A stretch of DNA of 48,416 nucleotides from Aquipseudomonas alcaligenes MRY13-0052 (lineage in GTDB: Bacteria > Pseudomonadota > Gammaproteobacteria > Pseudomonadales > Pseudomonadaceae). The notes under the pieces are model-generated. The model searched no databases. It was not told the origin of the DNA and saw nothing but the letters and a program-made list of their open reading frames with translations. Both the position numbers and the translations under genes were made by a program. The first letter of the stretch is position 1, and every line of letters begins with the position of its first letter. The stretch covers positions 1-48,416 of the forward strand of contig BATO01000047.1 of assembly GCA_000474255.1 (NCBI GenBank), given 5' to 3'. Of the stretch, positions 25,053 to 33,475 are shown one piece after another.

Positions 25053-26294
25053 TCAACCGCGCGGAGCGACGGCAGGTTTGGCGTTCTGTTCGGCGACACG
25101 CGGTGCGTCACGGCCTTCCACGCTCTGGCGCAGGCGGGCCAGCTCGGCGAGGGTGTTCTCGTCGGCCATGGGCACGGACTGCGGGTCGACGGTGGCGCCG
25201 GGCATGGTGTGCTGCAGGCCGTTGACCACGATCTTCTCGCCCTTGGCCAGGCCGGTGCGGATGATGCGCAGGCCCTGGACCTTCGGGCCGAGCTCGATGG
25301 AGCGGTAGGCCACGGTGTTGTTCTCGCCCAGGACCAGGACGAACTTCTTGCCCAGGTCGGTGCCGATGGCATCGTCCTTGATCAGCGCGGCGGGGTAGGT
25401 GTCGCTGCCGACCAGCTTGATGCGGGCATAGAGGCCGGGTGTGAAGCGGCCGTCCTTGTTGTCGAACACGGCGCGGCCACGGATGGTGCCGGTGCGCGGG
25501 TTGACCTGGTTGTCGAGGAAGTCCAGCTGGCCCAGGTGCGGGTTGCCGGTCTCGCTGGTCAGGCCCAGGTACACGGGGCTGGCGCCACGGGCGTCGCCGC
25601 CGGCCTTGCGGGCCAGTTCGACGTACTTGAGGAAGACGCGCTCATCGGCATCGAAGTAGGCGTAGACCTTGTCGGTGGAGACCACCGAGGTGAGCAGCGA
25701 CTGGCCGGCGTTGACCAGGTTGCCTTCGGTGATTTCGGCACGGCTGACGCGGCCATCGATGGGCGAGGTGACGCGGGTGAAGCTGAGGTTGAGCTTGGCG
25801 TTGTCCAGCTCGGCCTGGGTGGCGGCGACAGCGGCCTGGGCTTCCTGGGCGGCACTGCTGCGGGCATCGGCCAGCTCGGCGGAGATGGCGTTGCTCTGGC
25901 GCAGACGATCACCGCGACGGGCCTCGTTGAGGGCGCGGGTCTGGCTGGCGCGGGCCTGTTGCAGCTGGGCTTCGAGGCGTTTCACTTCGGCCTGGAAGGG
26001 GCGCGGGTCGATCTGGAACAGCAGGTCGCCTTTCTTGATCAGGCTGCCTTCGCGGAAGGACACGTGATCGATGTAGCCGGAGACGCGCGGACGGATCTCG
26101 ACGGATTCAGGCGCTTCGAGGCGGCCGGTGAATTCGTCCCATTCGTTGATCGGCTGTTGCAGCACCTCGGCCACGCTGACCTTGGCGGCAGCGGGTGAAA
26201 GCGTGGCTTCCGGGGCCTTACCGCACGCCACCAGCACCAGCAGGGATGCGAGGGTGAGGCCGGTACGCCAGGTGGATTGAGTGGACTGTTCCAT
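25053..26294 (-). CDS. mexE: RND efflux membrane-fusion lipoprotein MexE
   Basis: A 413-residue periplasmic adaptor. A lipoprotein signal with Cys24 (LVAC) is followed by lipoyl/barrel-sandwich halves around VEIRPRVSGYIDHVSF and NLSFTRVTSPIDGRVSRAEI, separated by an alpha hairpin (about residues 100-160), and then beta-barrel domains. The start MEQSTQS at 26294, with GGAG upstream, matches P. aeruginosa MexE; the frame is open a little further. First gene of mexEF-oprN. It is likely activated by MexT through a nod-box-like site at 26373-26396. Confidence 0.94.
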   Translation of the reverse strand: MEQSTQSTWRTGLTLASLLVLVACGKAPEATLSPAAAKVSVAEVLQQPINEWDEFTGRLEAPESVEIRPRVSGYIDHVSFREGSLIKKGDLLFQIDPRPFQAEVKRLEAQLQQARASQTRALNEARRGDRLRQSNAISAELADARSSAAQEAQAAVAATQAELDNAKLNLSFTRVTSPIDGRVSRAEITEGNLVNAGQSLLTSVVSTDKVYAYFDADERVFLKYVELARKAGGDARGASPVYLGLTSETGNPHLGQLDFLDNQVNPRTGTIRGRAVFDNKDGRFTPGLYARIKLVGSDTYPAALIKDDAIGTDLGKKFVLVLGENNTVAYRSIELGPKVQGLRIIRTGLAKGEKIVVNGLQHTMPGATVDPQSVPMADENTLAELARLRQSVEGRDAPRVAEQNAKPAVAPRG

Positions 26295-26372
26295 GTGTAG
26301 CTCCGCCATTTGGATTTGTAGATGGGGCGGAGTCTGCTGGCTGGCTCGTTCGCGGACGAATCGAACGCCACG

Positions 26373-26403
26373 AAGATAAATATCACCGTCAGTGATAAAT
26401 CAC
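26373..26403 (-). promoter_or_regulatory. Candidate MexT binding site upstream of mexE
   Basis: Read on the minus strand, 26396-26373 is ATCA-N5-GGTGAT-N4-ATCTT. It fits the remembered MexT nod-box consensus ATCA-N5-GTCGAT-N4-ACYAT at 11 of 15 defined positions. It is 80-100 bases upstream of the mexE start. An extra half site makes a GTGAT-aa-ATCAC palindrome at 26392-26403, so three half sites (26382-26386, 26392-26396, 26399-26403) lie in a row. Confidence 0.6.
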
Positions 26404-26523
26404 TTTTTTCCATTGATAGTAGGTGGCTTGCCCTGCGAAACCGCCCTGGAATGGGGTTTCCGGCGGATCGTTGCACGGTTTTCGGGCATTCACGGGATTG
26501 CTTGCAACGGCAGATCGAGGCGG

Positions 26524-26537
26524 TTCTATCGATAGAA
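26524..26537. promoter_or_regulatory. Perfect 14-base palindrome in the mexT-mexE gap
   Basis: TTCTATCGATAGAA is a perfect palindrome about 230 bases upstream of mexE, in non-repeat sequence. It could be a second regulator site; no family match is certain. Confidence 0.3.
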
Positions 26538-26582
26538 GCGAATGGCTGTTGCTTTTCATCGATTCGGGCCGGCGCGCGTACC

Positions 26583-26881
26583 CGTAGGAGCGAATTCATT
26601 CGCGATGCCTTTCGCGGTTGGACCGCTCCCATCAATGCCATGGCGGACTTCTGTGCCGTGAGTACTCGGTGGGCTGAAGCCCACCCTACCCACAGGCCTG
26701 GTGGATGAAAAAAGCGTCATCCACCCTACGGTCGTGCCCCCGACAAGACCCCGACGTTACGACGGAGCGCTGCTCCCTGTAGGGGCGACTTCAGTCGCCA
26801 AGCGGTGCGTAGCATCGCCGTAGGGCGGGTGAAACCCGCGGTGGGAGTGGCTGGGGGCGTCGGGTTTCACCCGGCCTACAC
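26583..26881. repeat. Five REP-like elements between mexT and mexE
   Basis: Elements from five families lie one after another: CGTAGGAGCGAATTCATTCG (26583-26604), GGTGGGCTGAAGCCCACC (26668-26689), GGTGGATGAAAAAAGCGTC (26700-26730), GTAGGGGCGACTTCAGTCG (26779-26802) and CGTAGGGCGGGTGAAACCCG with its inverted end (26819-26879). The last touches the mexT stop at 26883. They would separate mexT transcription from mexE. Confidence 0.75.
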
Positions 26882-26882
26882 G

Positions 26883-27800
26883 CTATTCGAGGCTATCCGG
26901 GTCGCCGCAGTACATCTGGATACGCGAGCGCAGCCAGCGTTCTGCCGGGTCGTTGTCCTGGGCGCCGCGCCAGGCCATGGACAGCTCGAAGGAGCGGCCG
27001 CCGTAGGGCGGGTCTTCCGCGCGCAGGCCGCCGGCAGCGGTGAGGGCGGCGGCGGTGTAGTCGGGCACCACGGCGACGATGTCGGTGCCGGCGAGCAGCG
27101 CGCCGAGGCCGTTGAACTGGGGCACGGCCAGCACCACGCGGCGCTTGCGGCCGAGCTTTTCCAGTTCCTCGTCAACGAAGCCGGAGAGGTCGCCCGCGTA
27201 GGACACCAGGGCGTGGGGGCGTTCGCAGTAATCCTCCAGGCTCAGCGCGCCGGGTATCGCATCGGCACGCAGCAGCTTGGACTTGGAGCGGCGGATGGTC
27301 TTGCGCTTGGCGTTGGCCGGCAGCTCGTCGGTGTAGCTGACGCCCACGGAGATTTCCCCGGACGCCAGCAGGTTGGGCATCAGCAGGTAGTTGGTACGGC
27401 GCACCACCAGCACCACGCCGGGTGCCTCGGCGCGCAGGCGGCGGAGCAGGGCGGGCAGCAGGCCGAACTCGACGTCATCGGACAGGCCGATGCGGAACAC
27501 TGCGTTGCTGGTGGCCGGGTCGAAGTCGGCGGCACGGCTCACGGCGGTGGAGATGGAGTCCAGCGCCGGGGAGAGCAGGGCGAAGATTTCCACCGCTCGC
27601 GCCGAAGGCTCCATGCTGCGGCCGGTGCGCACGAACAGCGGGTCGTCGAAAAGGGTACGCAGCCGCGCCAGGGCGGCACTGATGGCGGGCTGGCCGAGGA
27701 AGAGCTTCTCCGCCGCCCGTGTCACGCTGCGCTCATGCATGAGCGTCTCGAACACGATCAGTAGATTGAGGTCAACTCTACGTAGGTCGTTCCTGTTCAT
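26883..27800 (-). CDS. mexT: LysR-type activator MexT
   Basis: A 305-residue LysR regulator almost identical in its first 60 residues (MNRNDLRRVDLNLLIVFETL, then RSVTRAAEKLFLGQPAISAA) to P. aeruginosa MexT, the activator of mexEF-oprN. The winged helix domain spans about residues 6-65 and the effector domain follows. The frame is intact, with no sign of the disrupting insertion known from some P. aeruginosa laboratory strains. It lies upstream of mexE on the same strand and divergent from mexS, as in P. aeruginosa, but the gap to mexE (588 bases) is filled with repeats. Confidence 0.95.
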   Translation of the reverse strand: MNRNDLRRVDLNLLIVFETLMHERSVTRAAEKLFLGQPAISAALARLRTLFDDPLFVRTGRSMEPSARAVEIFALLSPALDSISTAVSRAADFDPATSNAVFRIGLSDDVEFGLLPALLRRLRAEAPGVVLVVRRTNYLLMPNLLASGEISVGVSYTDELPANAKRKTIRRSKSKLLRADAIPGALSLEDYCERPHALVSYAGDLSGFVDEELEKLGRKRRVVLAVPQFNGLGALLAGTDIVAVVPDYTAAALTAAGGLRAEDPPYGGRSFELSMAWRGAQDNDPAERWLRSRIQMYCGDPDSLE

Positions 27801-27865
27801 GCAGGGCTACTTCCGAAATAAGTGTGTGAAAAATGAGGCTCTGCAGCGCGGTCGTCAAGGCTCAC

Positions 27866-27889
27866 ATCATCCGTGTTTATGACAACTAT
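27866..27889 (+). promoter_or_regulatory. Candidate MexT binding site upstream of mexS
   Basis: ATCA-TCCGT-GTTTAT-GACA-ACTAT fits the remembered MexT nod-box pattern ATCA-N5-GTCGAT-N4-ACYAT at 13 of 15 defined positions, including both outer parts exactly. It lies in the mexT-mexS divergent gap, 78 bases upstream of the mexS start. Confidence 0.7.
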
Positions 27890-27966
27890 TGATGCGCGCG
27901 GGTGGTTTTAGGGATAAAGCCCGGATAGAGTCCATGGCCATGACAGAGTCACAGGCGAGGTGTGTG

Positions 27967-28986
27967 ATGTCCCGCATGATCCGTTTTCATCAATTCGGCG
28001 AGGCCGATGTGCTCAAGCTGGAAGAGCTGCCCACCCCGAAACCGGGGTTTGGCGAAGTTCTGGTGCGCACCCAGGCGCTGGGCGTCAGTTGGAAAGACGT
28101 GCTCTGGCGGCAGAATCTGGCTTCCGAACAGGCCCGTCTGCCTGCCGGGCTCGGCTTCGAGCTGGCCGGCGTGGTAGAGGCCGTTGGCGAAGGTGTCGAT
28201 GACCTGCAGCCCGGCATGGCCGTGGCCAGCTTCCCGTCCGCCACCCCGAATACCTATCCGGCCTGGGGCGACATCGTATTGATGCCGCGCCGTGCCCTGA
28301 CCCGCTATCCCGAGGTGCTGACCCCGGTCGAAGCCGCCGTTCACTACACGCCGCTGCTGCTGGGTTACTTCGCCCTGGTGGAACTGGCCAAGGTCAAGCC
28401 CGGCCAGCATGTGTTGATCACCGAGGCCGGCCATTGCCTGGCGCCGCAGTCGGTGCAGCTGGCCAAGGCGCTGGGCGCGATCGTCATCGCCTCCACCAGC
28501 TACCCGGAGAGCCGCCCGTTCCTTAAGGAGCTGGGCGCCGACAAGGTCATCGTCACCGAGGAGCAGGACCTGGTCCTGGAAGTCGAGCGCTTCACCGCCG
28601 GCAAGGGCGTGGAAGTGGTGCTGGACCAATGCGCCGGCCCGCAGATGAAGCTACTGGGCGACGTCGCGTCCCCGCGCGGCAAGCTGATCCTCTATGGCAT
28701 CAACGGTGGCAACGATGCAGCCTTCCCGGCCTGCGCTGCCTTCAAGAAGCACCTGCAGTTCTTCCGCCATTGCGTGATGGATTTCACCGGTGACCCGGAA
28801 ACCGGCCTGGAGCGTGATGACGCTGCCGTGCAGCGAGCGCTCGCGCATATCAACCAGATGACCGGCGACCGCTTGCTCAAGCCGGTCATCGACCGGGTCT
28901 TCGAGTTCGCCGACTTCGTCGAAGCGAGCCGCTACATGGAAACCTGCCCGGCCGGTGGCCGCGTGGTGATCCACGTCGCCGACTGA
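27967..28986 (+). CDS. mexS: MexS, MDR-type oxidoreductase that restrains mexEF-oprN
   Basis: A 339-residue zinc-free medium-chain dehydrogenase/quinone reductase homologue with the same length as P. aeruginosa MexS. The GroES-like N-terminal domain is at about residues 1-120 and the Rossmann domain follows. In place of the usual glycine-rich loop it has TEAGHCLAPQSVQ, a MexS feature as I recall it. The start at 27967 has GAGGTG upstream; the frame is open to 27889 without a better site. In P. aeruginosa loss of MexS switches on MexT, and MexT in turn activates mexS. Confidence 0.92.
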   Translation: MSRMIRFHQFGEADVLKLEELPTPKPGFGEVLVRTQALGVSWKDVLWRQNLASEQARLPAGLGFELAGVVEAVGEGVDDLQPGMAVASFPSATPNTYPAWGDIVLMPRRALTRYPEVLTPVEAAVHYTPLLLGYFALVELAKVKPGQHVLITEAGHCLAPQSVQLAKALGAIVIASTSYPESRPFLKELGADKVIVTEEQDLVLEVERFTAGKGVEVVLDQCAGPQMKLLGDVASPRGKLILYGINGGNDAAFPACAAFKKHLQFFRHCVMDFTGDPETGLERDDAAVQRALAHINQMTGDRLLKPVIDRVFEFADFVEASRYMETCPAGGRVVIHVAD

Positions 28987-29014
28987 CCCGCCGTTGCAAT
29001 GGGCTTCACCGAAT

Positions 29015-29044
29015 CCGGCGCCATGTGCGCCGGTTTTCGTTTTC
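29015..29044 (+). terminator. Rho-independent terminator of mexS
   Basis: CCGGCGC (29015-29021), a five-base loop, GCGCCGG (29027-29033) and a T-rich run (TTTTCGTTTTC). It lies 29 bases past the mexS stop. Confidence 0.8.
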
Positions 29045-29144
29045 GCCGGCTGGGTGCCGATCGTCGCAACGGCGTTCATCGATGCACGGAGTCGGCCAGG
29101 CTCGAAGGGGCGCCAGTGTGTGATCACGGGTCGCCGCTTCGGTA

Positions 29145-29177
29145 GCAGGATTCTGCAGGATTCTTGCCTGATCCTGC
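29145..29177. promoter_or_regulatory. Tandem decamer operator candidate upstream of the AraC gene
   Basis: GCAGGATTCT occurs twice head to tail (29145-29154 and 29155-29164), and an inverted GATCCTGC follows at 29170-29177. Direct repeats about one helical turn apart are typical of AraC-family binding. It lies 76-108 bases before the AraC-type gene. The rest of the 28987-29252 gap has only the mexS terminator. Confidence 0.45.
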
Positions 29178-29252
29178 CTAAGTGGTTTCCCGCCCAAGAC
29201 GCGCCCCGCGCGCGCAAGTAGAGTTGTCGCCTGATCCGGAGGGGCTGAAACC

Positions 29253-30179
29253 ATGACCACACCCGCAACCCTCGAAGAACAGGGGCGCAGCGCACCCCTG
29301 GGGCCGCAAGCCAGGCTCGCGCGCCTGATTGAACGATTCGCCCGGGAGGAGGGCGTCAATCACACGCCTATCCCACGCCTGTCACTGTTCCGCGCCACCG
29401 CTGCCACCGAGCCCATCCACTGCCTCTACGAGCCCGCCCTGGGCATCGTCGTGCAGGGCTGCAAGCAGGCGATGCTCAATGACGAGACCTACATCTACGG
29501 CCAGTCCCAGTACCTGATCGTGTCGCTCGACCTGCCGGTGATCGGCCAGGTGCTGGACGCCACCCCCGAAGTGCCCTTCCTCAGCATGCGCCTGGACCTG
29601 GACCCGGCGCGCATCAGCGAGCTGTTGCTGGAAATGGACAGGCCGCCGGCGGTGACCAGCTCCGCGCGCGGCATCTCGGTGTGCAGCCTGGACGAGCCCC
29701 TGCAGGACGCGGTGATCCGCCTGGTGAGCCTGCTCGATACCCCCGACGACATCGCCGTGCTGGCGCCCCTGGTGGAGCGCGAGATCCTCTACCGCCTGCT
29801 GCTGGGCGAGCGCAGCGCGCAGCTGCGCCAGATCGCCTGCGTCGGCAGCCACACCCAGCGCATCGCCAAGGCCGTGAGCTGGCTGAAGAACAACTACCAC
29901 CGGCCGCTGCAGATCGGCTCCCTGGCCGGCGAGGTGAACATGAGCACCTCGGCACTGCACCACCACTTCAAGTCGGTCACCGCCATGAGCCCGCTGCAGT
30001 TCCAGAAGCAGCTGCGCCTGCAGGAGGCGCGCCGGCTGATGCTCGCCGAGGCGCTGGACGCCGCCACCGCCGGCAGCCGTGTGGGCTACGAGAGCCCCTC
30101 GCAATTCAGCCGCGAATACAGCCGTCTGTTCGGCGAGCCGCCGCAGCGCGACATCGCGCGCCTGCGCCAGAGCGCCTGA
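29253..30179 (+). CDS. AraC-family transcriptional regulator
   Basis: A 308-residue regulator with an N-terminal AraC_N-type sensing domain (about residues 25-180, with HCLYEPALGIVVQGCKQ) and a C-terminal double helix-turn-helix AraC/XylS domain (from about 200, with LAGEVNMSTSALHHHFKSVT and GYESPSQFSREYSRLFG). GGAGGGG precedes the ATG. It is 139 bases upstream of the molybdenum hydroxylase genes on the same strand and may regulate them or itself through the decamer repeats upstream. The inducer is unknown. Confidence 0.87.
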   Translation: MTTPATLEEQGRSAPLGPQARLARLIERFAREEGVNHTPIPRLSLFRATAATEPIHCLYEPALGIVVQGCKQAMLNDETYIYGQSQYLIVSLDLPVIGQVLDATPEVPFLSMRLDLDPARISELLLEMDRPPAVTSSARGISVCSLDEPLQDAVIRLVSLLDTPDDIAVLAPLVEREILYRLLLGERSAQLRQIACVGSHTQRIAKAVSWLKNNYHRPLQIGSLAGEVNMSTSALHHHFKSVTAMSPLQFQKQLRLQEARRLMLAEALDAATAGSRVGYESPSQFSREYSRLFGEPPQRDIARLRQSA

Positions 30180-30318
30180 TACCGCTCCGCTGGTCGTCCC
30201 GCCGCCGCAACGGCGCTGGGACGGCCAGGCAGCTTCTACCCTGAAACAACCGTGCCCTGAACCGGCCCTCCCGTGGCCGGTGAACCATGAATCCATACCC
30301 GTAGAGGTGGAGAAGCAG

Positions 30319-30777
30319 ATGATCACCCTGAACCTGAATGGCCAAGACAAGGAACTCGATATCGCCCCCGATATGCCGTTGCTCTGGGCATTGCGCGACG
30401 TCGCCGAGATGACCGGCACCAAGTACGGCTGCGGCATGGCCCTGTGCGGTGCCTGCACCGTGCACGTGGACGGGCAGCCGACGCGGGCCTGCATCACCCC
30501 GGTGTCGATGCTGGTGGGCAAGAAGATCACCACCATCGAGGCGGTGGGCGATGACGCCGTGGGCAAGGTGGTGCAGGAGGCCTGGCGCAAGCTCGACGTG
30601 GTCCAGTGCGGCTACTGCCAGTCGGGGCAGATCATGGCGGCCACCGCGCTGCTGGCGGGCAACCGCAAGCCCAGCGACGCCGATATCGATGCGGCCATGA
30701 GCGGCAATATCTGCCGCTGCGCCACCTACGTGCGCATCCGCGCGGCCATCCACGAAGCAGCCGGCCAACTGGCCTGA
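30319..30777 (+). CDS. [2Fe-2S] small subunit of an isoquinoline 1-oxidoreductase-type molybdenum hydroxylase
   Basis: A 152-residue iron-sulphur subunit like IorA. The plant-ferredoxin cluster is Cys38, Cys43, Cys46 and Cys58; the second, helical cluster is Cys97, Cys100, Cys132 and Cys134 (QCGYCQSG and CRCATY). It passes electrons from the molybdenum subunit encoded 11 bases downstream. GGTGGAG precedes the ATG at 30319; the frame is open upstream over the intergenic region without support. No FAD subunit is nearby, so electrons probably go to a cytochrome or other membrane acceptor, as in the IorAB group. Confidence 0.9.
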   Translation: MITLNLNGQDKELDIAPDMPLLWALRDVAEMTGTKYGCGMALCGACTVHVDGQPTRACITPVSMLVGKKITTIEAVGDDAVGKVVQEAWRKLDVVQCGYCQSGQIMAATALLAGNRKPSDADIDAAMSGNICRCATYVRIRAAIHEAAGQLA

Positions 30778-30788
30778 GGAGCACCGAC

Positions 30789-33026
30789 ATGGGCAAGATC
30801 GAAACCCAGACCGCGCCGGGCAACGGCATCCTCAACATCAGCCGCCGCACCTTCCTCCAGGGCAGCGGCGGGCTGGCCCTGGGCGTGCTCTTCGCGCCGC
30901 TGCTGGACGCCGCCGAGATGTTCGCCGCCGACGCGCGCTTCGAACCCAACGCCTTCGTGCGCATCGCCCGCGACGGCACCGTGACCGTGGTCGCCAAGCA
31001 CGTGGAAATGGGCCAGGGCGCCTACACCGGCCTCGCCACCCTGGTGGCCGAGGAGTTGGACGCCGACTGGAACCGCGTGGTGGTCGAGGGCGCGCCGGCC
31101 AACGCCGCCGTCTACAACAACCTGGCCTTCGGCACCCTGCAGGGCACCGGTGGAAGCAGTGCCATGGCCAACTCCTTCGAGCAGATGCGCAAGGCCGGGG
31201 CCAGCGCCCGGGCCATGCTGGTGGCCGCCGCCGCGAAGCAATGGAAGGTGCCGGCCGAGGCCATCACCGTCAGCGAGGGCGTGGTGGCCCATGCCGCCTC
31301 CGGCAACAAGGCGGGCTTCGGCGACCTGGCCGAGGCGGCCGCACAGGAGTCGGTGCCCACCGAGGTGAAGCTCAAGCAGCCGAAGGACTTCAAGCTCATC
31401 GGCCAGCTGACCGCCAAGCGCAAGGACAGCCACGACAAGACCAACGGCACCGCCGTATTCACCCAGGACTTCAAGCTGCCGGACATGCTGGTGGCCGTGG
31501 TCGCCTACCCGCCGCGCTTCGGTGGCGTGCCCGGGAAGGTGGACGCGAGCAAGGCCAAGGCCATCGCCAACGTGGTGGCCGTGGTCGAATTCCGTGACCT
31601 GCCCCATGGCCGCGCCGGGGTCGCCGTGCTGGCGAAGAACACCTGGGCCGCGCGCCAGGGCCGCGATGCGCTGGTCATCGAATGGGACGAGAGCAAGGCC
31701 TTCAAGCTGGGCAGCGCCGAGATCTTCGCCAAGTACCGCGAGAGCGCCGGGAAGCCCGGGCTGATGGCCGCGCGCAGCGGCGACGTGGACGCCGCGCTGG
31801 CCAAGCCGGCGAAGCTGATCGAGGCGGAGTTCGAATTCCCCTACCTGGCCCACGCGGCGATGGAGCCGATGAACTGCCTGGTCAAGCTCGGCGACGGCGC
31901 CTGCGAAATCTGGAACGGCGAGCAGTGGCAGACCGGCGACCAGGTGGCCGTGGCCAAGTACCTGGGCATTCCGGTGGACAAGGTCGCCATCACCCAGCTC
32001 TACGCCGGCGGCAGCTTCGGCCGCCGCGCCAACCCGGTGTCGGACTACCCGCTGGAAGCGGTGGCGGTGGCCAAGGCCGCACGGGACCAGGGCATCAAGG
32101 CGCCGGTGAAGCTGGTCTGGACCCGAGAGGACGACACCCGTGGCGGCTACTACCGCCCGGCCTACCTGCACCGTGCGCGCCTGGCGCTGGATGCCGAGGG
32201 CAAGCTGCTGGCCTGGCACCACCGCATCGTCGGCCAATCCATCATCAAGGGCACCGGCATGGAGGCCTTCCTGATCAAGGACGGCATCGACAACACCTCG
32301 GTGGAAGGGCTTGCGAACCTCTCCTACGCCGTGCCCAACCTGCAGGTGGAACTGGCCACCCCCGACGACATCCTGGTGCCTGTGCAATGGTGGCGCTCGG
32401 TGGGCCACACCCACACCGGCTTCGCCGCCGAGGTGCTGATCGACGAAGCCGCCACCACCGCCGGCAAGGACCCCTATGACTACCGCCATGCACTGCTGGA
32501 GAAACACCCGCGCCATCGGGGCGTGCTGGAACTGGTGGCGAGCAAGGCCGGCTGGAAGCAGCCGCTCAAGGCTGGCGGTGAAGGTGAGAAGCGTGGCCGT
32601 GGCATCGCCGTGCACGAATCCTTCGGCAGCTACGTGGCCCAGGTGGTGGAAGTGACGGTGAAGGCCGACGGCAGCTACAAGGTGGATCGCGTGGTCTGCG
32701 CCGTGGATTGCGGCGTGCCGATCAACCCCGACGTGATCCGCGCGCAGATGGAGGGCGGCATCGGCTTCGGCCTGGCGGCGGCGCTGCACAGTGCGGTGAC
32801 GCTGAAGGATGGCGCCGTGGAGCAATCCAACTTCCACGACTTCCAGGTGTTGCGGATGAACGAGATGCCGGTGGTGGAGGTGCACATCCTGCCGTCCACC
32901 GAACAGCCCACGGGCGTGGGTGAGCCTGGCGTTCCGCCCCTGGCACCGGCGCTGGCCAATGCCCTGCACGCGGCGGTTGGCGTACGCCTGCGGACCCTGC
33001 CGTTCCCCGCCCAGGTCAAGGCCTGA
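30789..33026 (+). CDS. Molybdopterin-binding large subunit of an isoquinoline 1-oxidoreductase-type hydroxylase or aldehyde dehydrogenase
   Basis: A 745-residue xanthine-oxidase-superfamily subunit of the IorB type. A twin-arginine motif, SRRTFLQG at residues 18-25, predicts Tat export of the folded enzyme. Cofactor-binding blocks include EMGQGAYTGLATLVAEEL and GGSFGRRANPVSDY, and the likely catalytic Glu is in GVGEPGVPP near residue 712. GAGGAG precedes the ATG. The substrate (N-heterocycle or aldehyde) cannot be told. Because an indole pathway is present in the same genome, an N-heterocyclic or aldehyde substrate is a reasonable but unproven guess. Confidence 0.88.
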   Translation: MGKIETQTAPGNGILNISRRTFLQGSGGLALGVLFAPLLDAAEMFAADARFEPNAFVRIARDGTVTVVAKHVEMGQGAYTGLATLVAEELDADWNRVVVEGAPANAAVYNNLAFGTLQGTGGSSAMANSFEQMRKAGASARAMLVAAAAKQWKVPAEAITVSEGVVAHAASGNKAGFGDLAEAAAQESVPTEVKLKQPKDFKLIGQLTAKRKDSHDKTNGTAVFTQDFKLPDMLVAVVAYPPRFGGVPGKVDASKAKAIANVVAVVEFRDLPHGRAGVAVLAKNTWAARQGRDALVIEWDESKAFKLGSAEIFAKYRESAGKPGLMAARSGDVDAALAKPAKLIEAEFEFPYLAHAAMEPMNCLVKLGDGACEIWNGEQWQTGDQVAVAKYLGIPVDKVAITQLYAGGSFGRRANPVSDYPLEAVAVAKAARDQGIKAPVKLVWTREDDTRGGYYRPAYLHRARLALDAEGKLLAWHHRIVGQSIIKGTGMEAFLIKDGIDNTSVEGLANLSYAVPNLQVELATPDDILVPVQWWRSVGHTHTGFAAEVLIDEAATTAGKDPYDYRHALLEKHPRHRGVLELVASKAGWKQPLKAGGEGEKRGRGIAVHESFGSYVAQVVEVTVKADGSYKVDRVVCAVDCGVPINPDVIRAQMEGGIGFGLAAALHSAVTLKDGAVEQSNFHDFQVLRMNEMPVVEVHILPSTEQPTGVGEPGVPPLAPALANALHAAVGVRLRTLPFPAQVKA

Positions 33027-33050
33027 GGCGGCGCGACCGGGCCGCTGTTA

Positions 33051-33242
33051 TCAGGCGGCCTGGTTGCGGATCAACTGGCGCAGGGCGCGGCGCTCGGCGA
33101 TGGGCGTCGGGGCCTGGAGCATCTCGAAGGTGCCGTCTTCCTGGCAGATGGCGACTTCGGTCTCGAAGTGCAGGTGGAACTCATCCAGGGTCACATGGGT
33201 GACCAGGTAGCTGCTGTCGACGAATTTCGAGTGAGCGGTCAT
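33051..33242 (-). CDS. Small uncharacterised protein
   Basis: A 63-residue protein (MTAHSKFVDSSYLVTHVTL...) ending RRALRQLIRNQAA. I do not recognise the family. Coding is supported by strong GC bias at third codon positions throughout. It is predicted to be soluble, with an N-terminal beta-rich part and a basic C-terminal helix. The ribosome site is weak (GAGACGA). It is convergent with the molybdenum hydroxylase gene, with 24 bases between the stops, and divergent from the MDR enzyme gene. Confidence 0.65.
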   Translation of the reverse strand: MTAHSKFVDSSYLVTHVTLDEFHLHFETEVAICQEDGTFEMLQAPTPIAERRALRQLIRNQAA

Positions 33243-33475
33243 GGCGGTCGTCTCGGTTCATGGGGCACAAGGCCGATGAGCGAATCTTGCCGGTCCGCTG
33301 GCAATCGGAGAATTGAAAGGGGCTGATGGTCAGTATCAGTGGTGTCGATGCTTGCCGTTGCGCTGACGCCCTGGTGCGGCAGCGTCCCTGTTTCCTCGCC
33401 CTCGCGGCGGCTCTATAGTGGGCGCCGGATGCCGGGCCAGGCCCCGGCGAAGCTGATTGCCAAGGAGTGAATCCC

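Noticed and set aside
30726-32969. 747-codon minus-strand frame opposite the molybdenum hydroxylase gene
   Set aside because: Shadow of the large subunit; repetitive His/Gly-rich composition.
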